Source: Cyclobacterium lianum
Lineage (GTDB): Bacteria; Bacteroidota; Bacteroidia; Cytophagales; Cyclobacteriaceae
Reading direction: 5' to 3'
NCBI RefSeq assembly: GCF_900143075.1
Contig: NZ_FRCY01000003.1
Location: forward strand, 1-64,000
DNA: 64,000 bases
The position numbers and the translations under genes were made by a program. Shown here piece by piece: positions 35,703 to 43,949 of the stretch. The number at the start of each line of letters is the position of its first letter. Position 1 is the stretch's first letter. The notes under the pieces were generated by a model. That model had not been told where the DNA came from and did not search any database. It saw only the letters and a list, made by a program, of their open reading frames with translations.

Positions 35703-36851
35703 TTACAATGCTGCCCGATAAAGTCTTTCAAAATCAGTTTCGGACACTGGCTTGGGATTGTTTGGATGGCAAAAATCAGCAATGGCCAGGGCTGAAAGTG
35801 TAGCAATATGCCCATCTTTTACCCCTATATCCGAAAGCCTGATCGGCAAGCCCAGCCTGACATTCAACTCACTGATATAGGACAGCACCTTTTTACCTTC
35901 ACCCTTATTAAATCCCAACACAAGTCCCATTTGGTCAAATGAATCTTCATTATCTTCATAATTAAATTCCAGACCATATGGAAGGTTAATGGCATTTGCC
36001 AATCCGTGATGGGTGTCCAGCAGGCTGGATAAGGGATGCGCCAGGCTGTGCACAATACCCAGACCCTTTTGAAAAGCTATCGCTCCCATCATGGAGGCCA
36101 TCAGCATTCTACTTCTGGAGGGAAGATCAGGCTGAAGTGTGGCTGTCTGCAGAGATTCACCTATCAAACGAATGCCTTCCAAAGCTATTCCGCTACACAT
36201 CGGGTGCCAGTTTTTTGATAGATAAGCCTCCATATTGTGTGTCAACGCATCCATCCCGGTAGCGGCCGTTACAAAGGGCGGCAGGTCCATGGTCAAACGG
36301 GGATCTGCAAAGACCATTTTAGCCATCAGAGACGGAGCAAATAGTATCCGTTTCTTCTTCGTTTCGTCTTCAGAAATGATCGCACTTCTACCTACCTCGC
36401 TGCCGGTACCGGCTGTAGTGGGTATGGTGACAAAATGAGGAATTGGCTCGGTCACGTACTTATCACCACCTATGAGGTCGTCATAGTCAAACAAATCCCG
36501 GTGGTGGTTGATGCTTAAGGCAATGGCACGGGCCACATCCAGAGCTACACCCCCGCCTATTCCCAAAATCGCATCCCTTCCGGTAACCTGGTAGCATTCT
36601 TTTCCTGCCAGCACATCGGATTTTATCGGGTTTTTATGTACCTCAGAAAAGACCTCAACAGAAATATTCTGCCTTTTCAGATCTGAAGTTATTTTTTTAA
36701 AGAGGTTAAGCTCCCTGACCAAAGGATCTGTCACCAGTAGCGGATTTTTTATACCATTGCTTTTCAGGTAGTCAGCCAATTCACCAATTACACCCACACC
36801 AAATCGGATTTGAGTAGGAAAATTAAAATTAAATTTCTCGTTTATATTCAT
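35703..36851 (-). CDS. Iron-containing alcohol dehydrogenase
   Basis: A 382-residue group III, metal-dependent alcohol dehydrogenase. The NAD-binding region has AILGIGGGVALDVARAIA and TIPTTAGTGSEVGRSAII. Metal ligands are visible in MDALTHNMEAYLS (Asp and His), GIVHSLAHPLSS (His) and DTHHGLANAI (His). Its place in the operon is that of the FAD oxidase PuuB in the putrescine pathway. An alcohol dehydrogenase here means that the gamma-glutamylated intermediate carries a hydroxyl group rather than a free amine. It lies 39 bases after the ligase gene. Confidence 0.92.
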   Translation of the reverse strand: MNINEKFNFNFPTQIRFGVGVIGELADYLKSNGIKNPLLVTDPLVRELNLFKKITSDLKRQNISVEVFSEVHKNPIKSDVLAGKECYQVTGRDAILGIGGGVALDVARAIALSINHHRDLFDYDDLIGGDKYVTEPIPHFVTIPTTAGTGSEVGRSAIISEDETKKKRILFAPSLMAKMVFADPRLTMDLPPFVTAATGMDALTHNMEAYLSKNWHPMCSGIALEGIRLIGESLQTATLQPDLPSRSRMLMASMMGAIAFQKGLGIVHSLAHPLSSLLDTHHGLANAINLPYGLEFNYEDNEDSFDQMGLVLGFNKGEGKKVLSYISELNVRLGLPIRLSDIGVKDGHIATLSALAIADFCHPNNPKPVSETDFERLYRAAL

Positions 36852-36890
36852 GTCATGCAGGACAATAAGTAGCTGTATTTTGGAATAGTT

Positions 36891-38255
36891 CTATATGATT
36901 TCAAAATATCTTTTTCTCTCCCAATCGGTGATACTGGACTCAAATTCACGGCACTCCCAGTCTCTTGTTTTACAGAAATGCTGGACAAAGTCTTCACCAA
37001 AAAGAATATTTGCCAAATCAGAATCTTTCATGAGGCGGGTAGCCTCCCTCAGTGAGGTGGGAATGCTGCCATTGGAATAGTCTTCATAGCCATTGCCCAG
37101 GGTAGCTGCGCTGCTTAGCTCCATTTGCTGCTCAATTCCGTAAAGTCCTGCAGCCAGACAGGCAGCCATGGCCAGATAAGGATTTACGTCCGAACCGATC
37201 ACCCTCGTTTCCAGTCGTGTAGACTTCTCCCCACCTGGGAGCACCCTGAGTGCCGTGGTCCTGTTGTCCCTGGCCCAGGTAAGGGTAGTCGGTGCCCAGG
37301 CACCTTCCACCAGGCGTTTGTAACTATTTATAGTAGGTGCAAACATGGGCAATATGTATGGCAAACAATGAAGCTGACCGGCGATGTATTGCCGCATGAT
37401 CCGACTCATTTGCCACTTTTGCCCTCCATCGTAAAACAAATTATTTTCCTGTTTGCTGTCCCAAAGGCTCTGGTGTACATGGCCCCCATTACCGGGAAGG
37501 GCCTCAGACCATTTTGCCATAAATGTGGCCATTAGACCATGCTTGTAGGCAATTTCCTTGACGCTGGTTTTGAACAAAACAGCGCGGTCCGCTGCCAGTA
37601 AAATTTCACTGTATTGAATGGCCGCCTCATACACTCCCGGACCTGTTTCGGTATGCAGGCCCTCCAGAGGAATTCCAAATTTATGGCAGAGGTCGAAAAG
37701 GTCGTTGAAAAATTCGCTTTTCAGAGAGGCCCTTAAAATGGAATAGCCAAACATGCCCGGGGTCATGGGTTTGGCCCCTTCCGGCTTGTCGTTACCAAAG
37801 CCATCCGGAGTCACTTCAAAATTAAACCATTCAAACTCCTGCGAAAACTGAGGCATAAATCCGGCATCCCAGGCCCTCTGTCGGACCCTTTTCAGCAGGG
37901 AACGGGGGCAAACCTTGGCACCATGGGCTGTATCTTGCTCGAAATCGGCCAGAAAAAATGGCAAGTCTTTCTCCCAGGGGATACTCCTTTGGGTAGCCAG
38001 GTCTACGTGGGCCTGAAAATCCGGATAGCCGGTATGCCACCCGGTCACCGAGACGTTATCATAAGACTTGTCCTCCATATCCCAACCAAAAACTACCGCA
38101 CAAAAGCCAAGTCCTCCATCAAGAATGGAGATAAATTTGTCCAGCGAAACTACTTTCCCCCGCAAAACCCCGTCGATATCTACTATGGCCAATTTGATCT
38201 TATTGCAGGAACTGCCCTTCAACGTTTTGATCAGCGCTTCTTTTGAAGTTTTCAT
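36891..38255 (-). CDS. Glutamine synthetase-like gamma-glutamyl-amine ligase
   Basis: A 454-residue protein of the glutamine synthetase superfamily. The catalytic domain shows HTETGPGVYEAA, PGNGGHVHQSLWD (the HVHQS ATP/glutamate motif), RDNRTTALRVLPG and RLETRVIGSDVNPYLAMAA. The N-terminal domain (VDIDGVLRGKVVSLDKF, FGWDMEDKSYDN) departs from ammonia-assimilating GlnA and is of the PuuA/GlnA4/IpuC sort. These enzymes ligate glutamate to an amine with ATP. Streptomyces GlnA4 acts on ethanolamine and PuuA on putrescine. It lies between the permease (six bases) and the alcohol dehydrogenase, so ethanolamine or a similar amino alcohol is the likely amine. Confidence 0.9.
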   Translation of the reverse strand: MKTSKEALIKTLKGSSCNKIKLAIVDIDGVLRGKVVSLDKFISILDGGLGFCAVVFGWDMEDKSYDNVSVTGWHTGYPDFQAHVDLATQRSIPWEKDLPFFLADFEQDTAHGAKVCPRSLLKRVRQRAWDAGFMPQFSQEFEWFNFEVTPDGFGNDKPEGAKPMTPGMFGYSILRASLKSEFFNDLFDLCHKFGIPLEGLHTETGPGVYEAAIQYSEILLAADRAVLFKTSVKEIAYKHGLMATFMAKWSEALPGNGGHVHQSLWDSKQENNLFYDGGQKWQMSRIMRQYIAGQLHCLPYILPMFAPTINSYKRLVEGAWAPTTLTWARDNRTTALRVLPGGEKSTRLETRVIGSDVNPYLAMAACLAAGLYGIEQQMELSSAATLGNGYEDYSNGSIPTSLREATRLMKDSDLANILFGEDFVQHFCKTRDWECREFESSITDWERKRYFEII

Positions 38256-38261
38256 GGAATA

Positions 38262-39605
38262 TCAGGATTTATGAATAAATATACGGAAGAACAGAAAGGC
38301 GCCGAGCAACATGGCAAAAAATATCAATGCCAGGGTAAAGTTGTAAATTACCATGGCCACCATAGAGATACTGGCAATAATCAGGGCAAGCACAGGAAAC
38401 AGCGGATAAACAGGAACTTTAAACGGCCTTTCCAAATCCGGCTCATTTTTCCGGAGATACAGAAATGAAATCATCGACAAAATATAGAGGCCCAGGGCTC
38501 CAAATACAGCAATGGTAATTATTTCTCCGGTTTTACCGGTGAGAAGGGCGATAATTCCAATACACATGTTGACCAGTAATGCATTGCCCGGAGTTTTAAA
38601 TTTTTTATTCACCCTTCCTATGGCCTTAGGGGCATAGCCTACCCTTCCAAACTCGAAAGTTGTTCGTCCGGCCGCCAGAATAATGCCGTTGAAGGATGCA
38701 ACCAGGCCAAAAAGTGCAATAAAGGAGAGCATTTGATAGTACCAATGGTTCTCGCCCACAACCAGGGCCATAGCCAGCGGAAGTGGCGAGTCTGAGGCTG
38801 TACCAGAGTCATCAGGATACACGATGGCCTCCCATCCAGCTACGCCTACTGCCGCTGCAAAAGTCAATATGCAGAGAATCACCAAAGTCAACAAGGCAAA
38901 TCCAAAGCCTTTTAGAATATTTTTCTGGGGATTGATGGTTTCTTCGGCTACATTAGCCACACCTTCGATAGCCAGAAAAAACCAGATGGCAAACGGAATC
39001 GCTGCAACTATACCGGCAAATCCCCGGTGAAAACCCTTTACATGTAAATTTTCAAACTGAAATTCGGGGAGTGTAACACCGGCAAAAAACAACAAACCCA
39101 CTACTGCAACGATGGTAATAAAAAGCTCAAAGGTTGCAGCCAGCTCTAATCCCACTATATTCAAGCCAGTAAAAATCAGGTAAGCGGCAATGCCAACATA
39201 CAAAGCATCCCATTCTGGAAAAAAAATTCCGAAATAGGCCCCAATGGCTGAAGCTATTGCAGGGGGCGCAAAAATAAACTCGATGTTTTGTGACATACCG
39301 GCCAAAAAACCCAATTGCTTTCCGAGGCCGCGTTCGGCATAAGAAAATGCTCCTCCTGCCCTGGGAATGGCACAAGCCATCTCGGTATAGCTGAAGGTAA
39401 AGGTCACATACATGATGATGATGAAGAAAATGGCTACCGCCGCTCCCCAGGTACCTCCCTCCGCCAACCCCAGGTTCCATCCAAAATAATTGCCGGATAT
39501 AACATAACCAACGCCCAATCCCCACAGCATGAAAGGCCCCAAGGTTTTCTTTAATTTGTTTTCCTGAGAAGGAATGGTATGATTCATGCTATTTTTACTT
39601 TTCAA
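38262..39605 (-). CDS. eat: APC-family amino acid/amine permease, ethanolamine permease type
   Basis: A 447-residue inner membrane protein with about 12 transmembrane segments. The N-terminal region MLWGLGVGYVISGNYFGWNLG, followed by YVTFTFSYTEMACAIPRAGG and AGMSQNIEFIFAPPAIASAIGAYF, closely resembles the ethanolamine permease (Eat) family rather than general amino acid permeases. It would import ethanolamine by cation symport. It is the first gene of a five-gene operon with a gamma-glutamyl ligase directly downstream. The start could also be the ATG at 39587 (MNHTIPSQ). The substrate assignment is by recognised similarity and needs testing. Confidence 0.88.
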   Translation of the reverse strand: MKSKNSMNHTIPSQENKLKKTLGPFMLWGLGVGYVISGNYFGWNLGLAEGGTWGAAVAIFFIIIMYVTFTFSYTEMACAIPRAGGAFSYAERGLGKQLGFLAGMSQNIEFIFAPPAIASAIGAYFGIFFPEWDALYVGIAAYLIFTGLNIVGLELAATFELFITIVAVVGLLFFAGVTLPEFQFENLHVKGFHRGFAGIVAAIPFAIWFFLAIEGVANVAEETINPQKNILKGFGFALLTLVILCILTFAAAVGVAGWEAIVYPDDSGTASDSPLPLAMALVVGENHWYYQMLSFIALFGLVASFNGIILAAGRTTFEFGRVGYAPKAIGRVNKKFKTPGNALLVNMCIGIIALLTGKTGEIITIAVFGALGLYILSMISFLYLRKNEPDLERPFKVPVYPLFPVLALIIASISMVAMVIYNFTLALIFFAMLLGAFLFFRIFIHKS

Positions 39606-39677
39606 GTGTACAAAAGGACTATATTAGTCGGAGCGAAAATGATTGAAAATTTATTGGTAGCTCTGGGTCATTGCTTT

Positions 39678-39685
39678 CAAAAATA
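39678..39685 (-). promoter_or_regulatory. Possible -7 promoter element of the permease-ligase operon
   Basis: Read on the minus strand, TATTTTTG matches TAnnTTTG exactly, 72 bases before the permease start. A clear -33 TTTG at the usual spacing was not found. Confidence 0.33.
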
Positions 39686-39795
39686 GAAATTAAATTGAAT
39701 TAATTTGATTCAATCCCAAAATAACCTTTAAAAAACAGGCTGAAACAGCTCAGTTTGTTAAAAAGTGGTGTAACCTCCTTTTGGCATTAATAAGA

Positions 39796-40041
39796 ATGGA
39801 AAATAAAATAAAAAAAATAGCCATAGTCGGTACAGGAACGGTGGTGAATGGAATTGGACTTGTATTTTCGCAACGGGGCTTTCGTGTAACTCTGACAGAC
39901 CAGACTCAGCAGGTCCCGGACGCGAGAGCACGACGTAGCGAAAAGAACCTGATAAATCAGCAGGAAAAAGTGGCTCGGGATTTTAGGAACAAGCCGAATC
40001 AAGCAAACAAAAAAAGTAGCCGCCATTTCAACTCATTTTAG
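39796..40041 (+). pseudogene. Remnant of a 3-hydroxyacyl-CoA dehydrogenase N-terminus
   Basis: From ATG 39796 the first 40 residues read as a Rossmann domain of 3-hydroxybutyryl-CoA dehydrogenase type: IKKIAIVGTGTVVNGIGLVF, then GFRVTLTD and EKNLINQQEKVA. The normal protein has about 290 residues, but here the similarity fades after residue 65 into KPNQANKKSSRHFNSF and a stop. The glycine of the usual GAGTMG motif is changed to GTGTVV. I read it as a decayed gene fragment just upstream of the nucleoside kinase; a functional 81-residue protein is unlikely. Confidence 0.6.
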
Positions 40042-40053
40042 ACAAAACGACAC

Positions 40054-40671
40054 ATGCACATTGCCGTATCCGGAAATATTGGTAGCGGAAAAACCACCCT
40101 GGTAAAAAAACTGGCCTCCCACTACAATTGGCAGGCAGAGTTCGAATCAGTTGAGGAAAATCCCTATCTCGAGGATTTTTACGAGAACATGCAGAAATGG
40201 TCTTTCCATCTCCAGGTTTATTTTTTGCACAGCAGGTTCAACCAAAACAGGCGCATTCAGGAGAGCAGCCGATCCACCATACAAGATAGAACCATTTATG
40301 AAGATGCGCATATTTTTGCTGCAAATCTGTTTGAGACCCAATTGATCTCAAACCGTGACTACAGCAATTACCTGGAACTATACCGCTCCATGGAGAAATA
40401 CATCAATCCGCCCGACCTGCTGGTGTATTTGAAAGCCGACATTCCCAAGCTGGTAGATCAGATCGAAAAACGGGGACGCCAGTACGAAAAAACCATTCAG
40501 ATCTCCTATCTGAAAAGCCTGAACGACCACTATAAAAAGTGGATATCAGCGTACCGGCAGGGCAAACTTCTGGTTATTGATGTGAATGAAATGGACTTTG
40601 TGGAAAATAGGGAACACTTCTCAGAAATAGTCAGCAAAATAGACCGGGAAATATTCGGATTATTTACCTGA
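40054..40671 (+). CDS. Deoxynucleoside kinase
   Basis: A 205-residue kinase of the dNK/deoxyguanosine kinase family. The P-loop GNIGSGKTTL is at residues 7-16, the substrate-binding Glu is in SVEENPYLEDFY, the DRT motif is in IQDRTIYEDAHIFA, and the lid region has RGRQYEKTI. It phosphorylates deoxynucleosides in salvage. The gene ends one base before the end of the convergent hypothetical gene. Confidence 0.93.
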   Translation: MHIAVSGNIGSGKTTLVKKLASHYNWQAEFESVEENPYLEDFYENMQKWSFHLQVYFLHSRFNQNRRIQESSRSTIQDRTIYEDAHIFAANLFETQLISNRDYSNYLELYRSMEKYINPPDLLVYLKADIPKLVDQIEKRGRQYEKTIQISYLKSLNDHYKKWISAYRQGKLLVIDVNEMDFVENREHFSEIVSKIDREIFGLFT

Positions 40672-41316
40672 TCAAGCCATTTTTCTGACCAACCAGTTTC
40701 CTATAGATTGCAGCAGATCGGCGTTGGGGTTCAGCAAAAGTTTGTCAATCCTCTGGAGCTGTCCACTGATCATGAGATTTTCGTAGGCAGGAATCCTCAA
40801 CAACCGAAAGCCATGCAGACGGGAAATCAAATCGTACTGCAGGTCATTGTAGGCATTTAATTTCCATCCAGGCGATCCATTTCCCGACAAATCTCCCGCC
40901 TCTTCAGCAGTGCCGAAACAGTTGGATGCCATTGGTGGTCCCTGCCAGACCCTGTCCTGCAGCCCGGACAGCAAACATTCCCGCTCATGCGTGCGGCACA
41001 TGCGCAAATAGGCAGCATGCCAGGAAAAACTAAACACCTGGTACACGGATGTCTTGAGGGTACACAAGCGATAGCGGTTAAAATGCTTGGTATCGTCATA
41101 AAGCAGCAGGTTTCTGCCTACTTTGACCGGGATCTTTAAAGACCGGAGTGTGGGAAAAGGACCGGATCCCTGTAGTTCTGAAAATCCTTCCCGCAGCAAG
41201 TCTTTACCTTTACCCTCCAGCAGTCGGTTGTTGACCGGCAGATTAAAATCTGTTTCCACCATTATTTCCTGAATATTCAGGGCTTCAATAAGTTGAGAGA
41301 TCTTTTGCTGGTACAT
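40672..41316 (-). CDS. Hypothetical protein with conserved HFNRYRLCTL-type motif
   Basis: A 214-residue soluble protein that I do not recognise firmly. A central segment LLYDDTKHFNRYRLCTLKTS, followed by AAYLRMCRTHERECL and a Trp, has conserved-looking polar residues (Asp-Asp, His, Arg, Cys-Arg, Glu) spaced as in small nuclease-like proteins; this is a suggestion only. There is no signal peptide and no transmembrane segment. It is convergent with the deoxynucleoside kinase gene and followed on the same strand by nothing close. Confidence 0.7.
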   Translation of the reverse strand: MYQQKISQLIEALNIQEIMVETDFNLPVNNRLLEGKGKDLLREGFSELQGSGPFPTLRSLKIPVKVGRNLLLYDDTKHFNRYRLCTLKTSVYQVFSFSWHAAYLRMCRTHERECLLSGLQDRVWQGPPMASNCFGTAEEAGDLSGNGSPGWKLNAYNDLQYDLISRLHGFRLLRIPAYENLMISGQLQRIDKLLLNPNADLLQSIGNWLVRKMA

Positions 41317-41352
41317 GTAGTTGGTTTACAAAAATTCAAATAATAAACCGGG

Positions 41353-41499
41353 TCAGGGCTGTTTCTGCTCTATCCGTTCTTTCAAATTGGGTTTGGAACC
41401 TGGGAAAGTGGTACGGGAGGACATGTCCAGCCCGATCAATAGCATGGTCAATAAGAACAACAGCCCAAAAACAAGGAATATCCACTTATTTCTATTCAT
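41353..41499 (-). CDS. Small single-span membrane protein (48 residues)
   Basis: ATG at 41499 opens a 48-residue frame. It begins MNRNKW, has one hydrophobic helix (IFLVFGLLFLLTMLLIGLD) and ends in a charged tail with the phrase MSSRTTFPGSK and LKERIEQKQP. Single-span small proteins with an IDMSSRTT-like phrase after the helix recur in Bacteroidota, which is why I think it is real. The opposite-strand frame covering the same bases has no such features. Function is unknown. Confidence 0.6.
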   Translation of the reverse strand: MNRNKWIFLVFGLLFLLTMLLIGLDMSSRTTFPGSKPNLKERIEQKQP

Positions 41500-41751
41500 G
41501 TTACATTTAAAACTTTACCCAAAATTAACTAATGCCCTCCAAAATAGTTCCATGTCAGTAAAAATTCTATACCCATACAGCAATGAGAATACATTTATTT
41601 TACATCGCTACAGCATAAATATTTATTTTTCAGGAATAATTAGTAAATTATATTTTATTTATTTTCTATTTATATCCTTTGGGCCTTATTATTGCGTTAT
41701 ACCAGATAAAACCAATTGACCAATCACCTGAAAATCAAGACACCATCTTTT

Positions 41752-42090
41752 ATGTACAAACAGATCAAACCGGATATGATCTACCATTATTTCGATCAGG
41801 ACATTGAACTGATTTATGAAATAATTGAATTGGTGATAGCGCTCAACTTACAGGATTTAAAACAACTGATGCCTTTGTATGAACTCCATGAAATTGCCGC
41901 GATCAAACAAAAATTTCATAGGTCCAAGCCTGTCTTTGGATTTTTAGGTGCCACGGACATCAATCGACTTATCGAAACTATTGAAACCGACGTGAAGCGG
42001 CAATTTCCCAGGTACTATGATGAATTGTTGCAATTCCTTGACGAACTGGAGGAAGACCTCCATATTTTTTTAAAAAAGATTCATCAGTAA
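41752..42090 (+). CDS. Stand-alone Hpt-domain-like protein
   Basis: A 112-residue all-helical protein from ATG 41752 (MYKQIKPDM). The segment AAIKQKFHRSKPVFGFLGATD resembles the helix-turn of histidine phosphotransfer domains, with His56 in the H-x-x-K-P position as the candidate phosphorylated residue. The length fits a single Hpt domain. Such proteins pass phosphate between a hybrid sensor kinase and a response regulator, but no kinase or regulator gene is nearby. An earlier TTG in frame (41716) is a less likely start. Confidence 0.6.
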   Translation: MYKQIKPDMIYHYFDQDIELIYEIIELVIALNLQDLKQLMPLYELHEIAAIKQKFHRSKPVFGFLGATDINRLIETIETDVKRQFPRYYDELLQFLDELEEDLHIFLKKIHQ

Positions 42091-42245
42091 TCCTTTTTCA
42101 ATTTAGCGGTGAAAAAACAGGCTTCTATTGAAGAATTATGCATTGATTTTTGTAATTTACGGCTGAATTCAGCCCGCAATAACCCAGGAACAGTTAATTT
42201 ACGGAGCAAAAACCTTCCGCACATTTCAATCATCACCACTAACCT

Positions 42246-43949
42246 ATGAAAACAAGCAAACATTTCTGTAAAGAAAACCTTTGTGTCTTGCTGGTACTAT
42301 TTATTTTGGGCTTTTCCTGCCAACCAAAAAAAGAAGCGGTAGGACTGATTGCAGACGAGGCCATGGTGGTATCTGCGCACCCTCTGGCTTCAAAAGTAGG
42401 AAAGGATATCCTTCAACAGGGTGGCAATGCGGTAGATGCTGCTATCGCTGTACAGATGGCATTGGCAGTGGTATATCCACAGGCGGGAAACATCGGTGGA
42501 GGCGGATTTATGGTAATCCGTGAAGCTGGCGGGAGCCACCACACCCTGGATTACCGGGAAAAGGCGCCACTTGCTGCCAGCCGGGATATGTACCTGGATG
42601 ACAATGGAGATGCCTTGCCCGAAAAAAGCCAGAATGGACATTTGGCATCAGGTGTGCCCGGATCGGTCGACGGGATGGTTCGCGCCCATGAAAAACTGGG
42701 ATCAATGGAATGGGCCCGATTGATTCAACCGGCGATTGAACTCGCCGAAGATGGTTTTGAGCTTAGTGCAGATGAGGCGGACTATTTTACCCGGGTTTCG
42801 GAAAGTCTGAAAAAGTATTCCACTGTGGATCCGATCCAATTTACCGGAAAAGCCTGGAATGCCGGAGACAGGCTTATCCAAAGCCAATTGGCCAATACGC
42901 TGAAACTTATCCGGGATAAGGGCAGAGCAGGCTTTTACAGTGGACAGGTAGCTAATGATATTGTTGCGGAAATGGAACGTGGTGGCGGCATAATCAGTCT
43001 CGAGGATCTGGAGCAATATGAAAGCAGTTGGAGACAAGCACTGACGGGCGATTACAAGGATTATCATATCATCACCATGGGGCCTCCAAGCAGCGGAGGA
43101 TTGATACTGCTGCAAATGTTGGGCATCATGGAAAATTATCAGGTATCAGATCAGGGTATGGCTTATGCGGACTACCTGCATCTGAAAACAGAAATGGAGC
43201 GGAGAATTTTTGCCGATCGGGCAGCATTTATGGCCGACGCAGATTTTTATCCGGTTCCGGTAGATGAGCTGCTGGCAGATAGCTACCTGGATCAAAGGTT
43301 CAGTAATTTTGATCCGGATGCAGCTACACCTTCCGACCTGATCATGGAAGGCAATATTTTATCCATGAGCGAAGAGACCACGCACTTTTCCATCGTAGAC
43401 CAGGAAGGAAATGCCGTCTCCTGTACTACCACCCTGAATGGTGGCATGGGATCAAAGGTTGTGGTGGACGGGGCAGGTTTTCTCCTGAACAATGAAATGG
43501 ACGATTTTTCTATCAAGCCGGGTTTTCCAAATATGTTTGGCGTTTTGGGAGGAGAAGCCAACAAGATTGAGCCGGGAAAAAGAATGCTGAGCTCCATGAC
43601 GCCGACTATTATAGAGAAAGACGGAGAACTCTTCATGGTAGTAGGGACACCGGGAGGCTCCACAATACCTACTTCCGTTTTCCAGACAGTAGTAAATGTG
43701 ATTGAATTTGGTATGGGCATGCAGGAAGCGATTAATGAAAAGCGTTTTCATAGCCAGTGGAAACCCGATCAAATCAGTTTTGAAAAGGATTTTGACCAGG
43801 CGGACATCCTCCAGTCCCTGCGTGATAAAGGGCATGCTCTCAGTGAAAGAAATGGAATAGGGAGAGTAGACGCCATTCTAATGTTGGAAGATGGTAAAAT
43901 GGAAGGTGGAGCGGACCCCAGAGGTATGGATGCGGCCTCAGGATTCTAG
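42246..43949 (+). CDS. ggt: Gamma-glutamyltransferase (GGT), lipoprotein
   Basis: A 567-residue gamma-glutamyltranspeptidase precursor of the usual length. The signal peptide ends in a lipobox GFSC (Cys about 25), so it is lipid-anchored outside the inner membrane. The N-terminal part has GGNAVDAAIAVQMALAVVYP and NIGGGGFMV. The autoprocessing and nucleophilic Thr is in EETTHFSIVDQEGNAVS (about residue 378), followed by MLSSMTPTI and VVGTPGGSTIPTS. It cleaves glutathione and other gamma-glutamyl compounds outside the cytoplasm. Its 3' end overlaps the convergent AEC transporter gene by 12 bases. It is not part of the gamma-glutamylation operon 2.6 kb upstream, and a link is not implied. Confidence 0.95.
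   Translation: MKTSKHFCKENLCVLLVLFILGFSCQPKKEAVGLIADEAMVVSAHPLASKVGKDILQQGGNAVDAAIAVQMALAVVYPQAGNIGGGGFMVIREAGGSHHTLDYREKAPLAASRDMYLDDNGDALPEKSQNGHLASGVPGSVDGMVRAHEKLGSMEWARLIQPAIELAEDGFELSADEADYFTRVSESLKKYSTVDPIQFTGKAWNAGDRLIQSQLANTLKLIRDKGRAGFYSGQVANDIVAEMERGGGIISLEDLEQYESSWRQALTGDYKDYHIITMGPPSSGGLILLQMLGIMENYQVSDQGMAYADYLHLKTEMERRIFADRAAFMADADFYPVPVDELLADSYLDQRFSNFDPDAATPSDLIMEGNILSMSEETTHFSIVDQEGNAVSCTTTLNGGMGSKVVVDGAGFLLNNEMDDFSIKPGFPNMFGVLGGEANKIEPGKRMLSSMTPTIIEKDGELFMVVGTPGGSTIPTSVFQTVVNVIEFGMGMQEAINEKRFHSQWKPDQISFEKDFDQADILQSLRDKGHALSERNGIGRVDAILMLEDGKMEGGADPRGMDAASGF

Noticed and set aside
36891-38255. Ammonia-assimilating glutamine synthetase (GlnA)
   Set aside because: The N-terminal domain differs from GlnA, and the operon partners are those of amine-degrading pathways.
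41321-41719. Plus-strand frame of 132 codons
   Set aside because: AT-rich tail without domain and antisense to the better supported 48-residue membrane protein.
42246-43949. Gamma-glutamyltransferase as part of the gamma-glutamyl amine pathway
   Set aside because: It is a lipid-anchored extracytoplasmic enzyme on the other strand, separated by several genes; the operon already has its own PuuD-like hydrolase.
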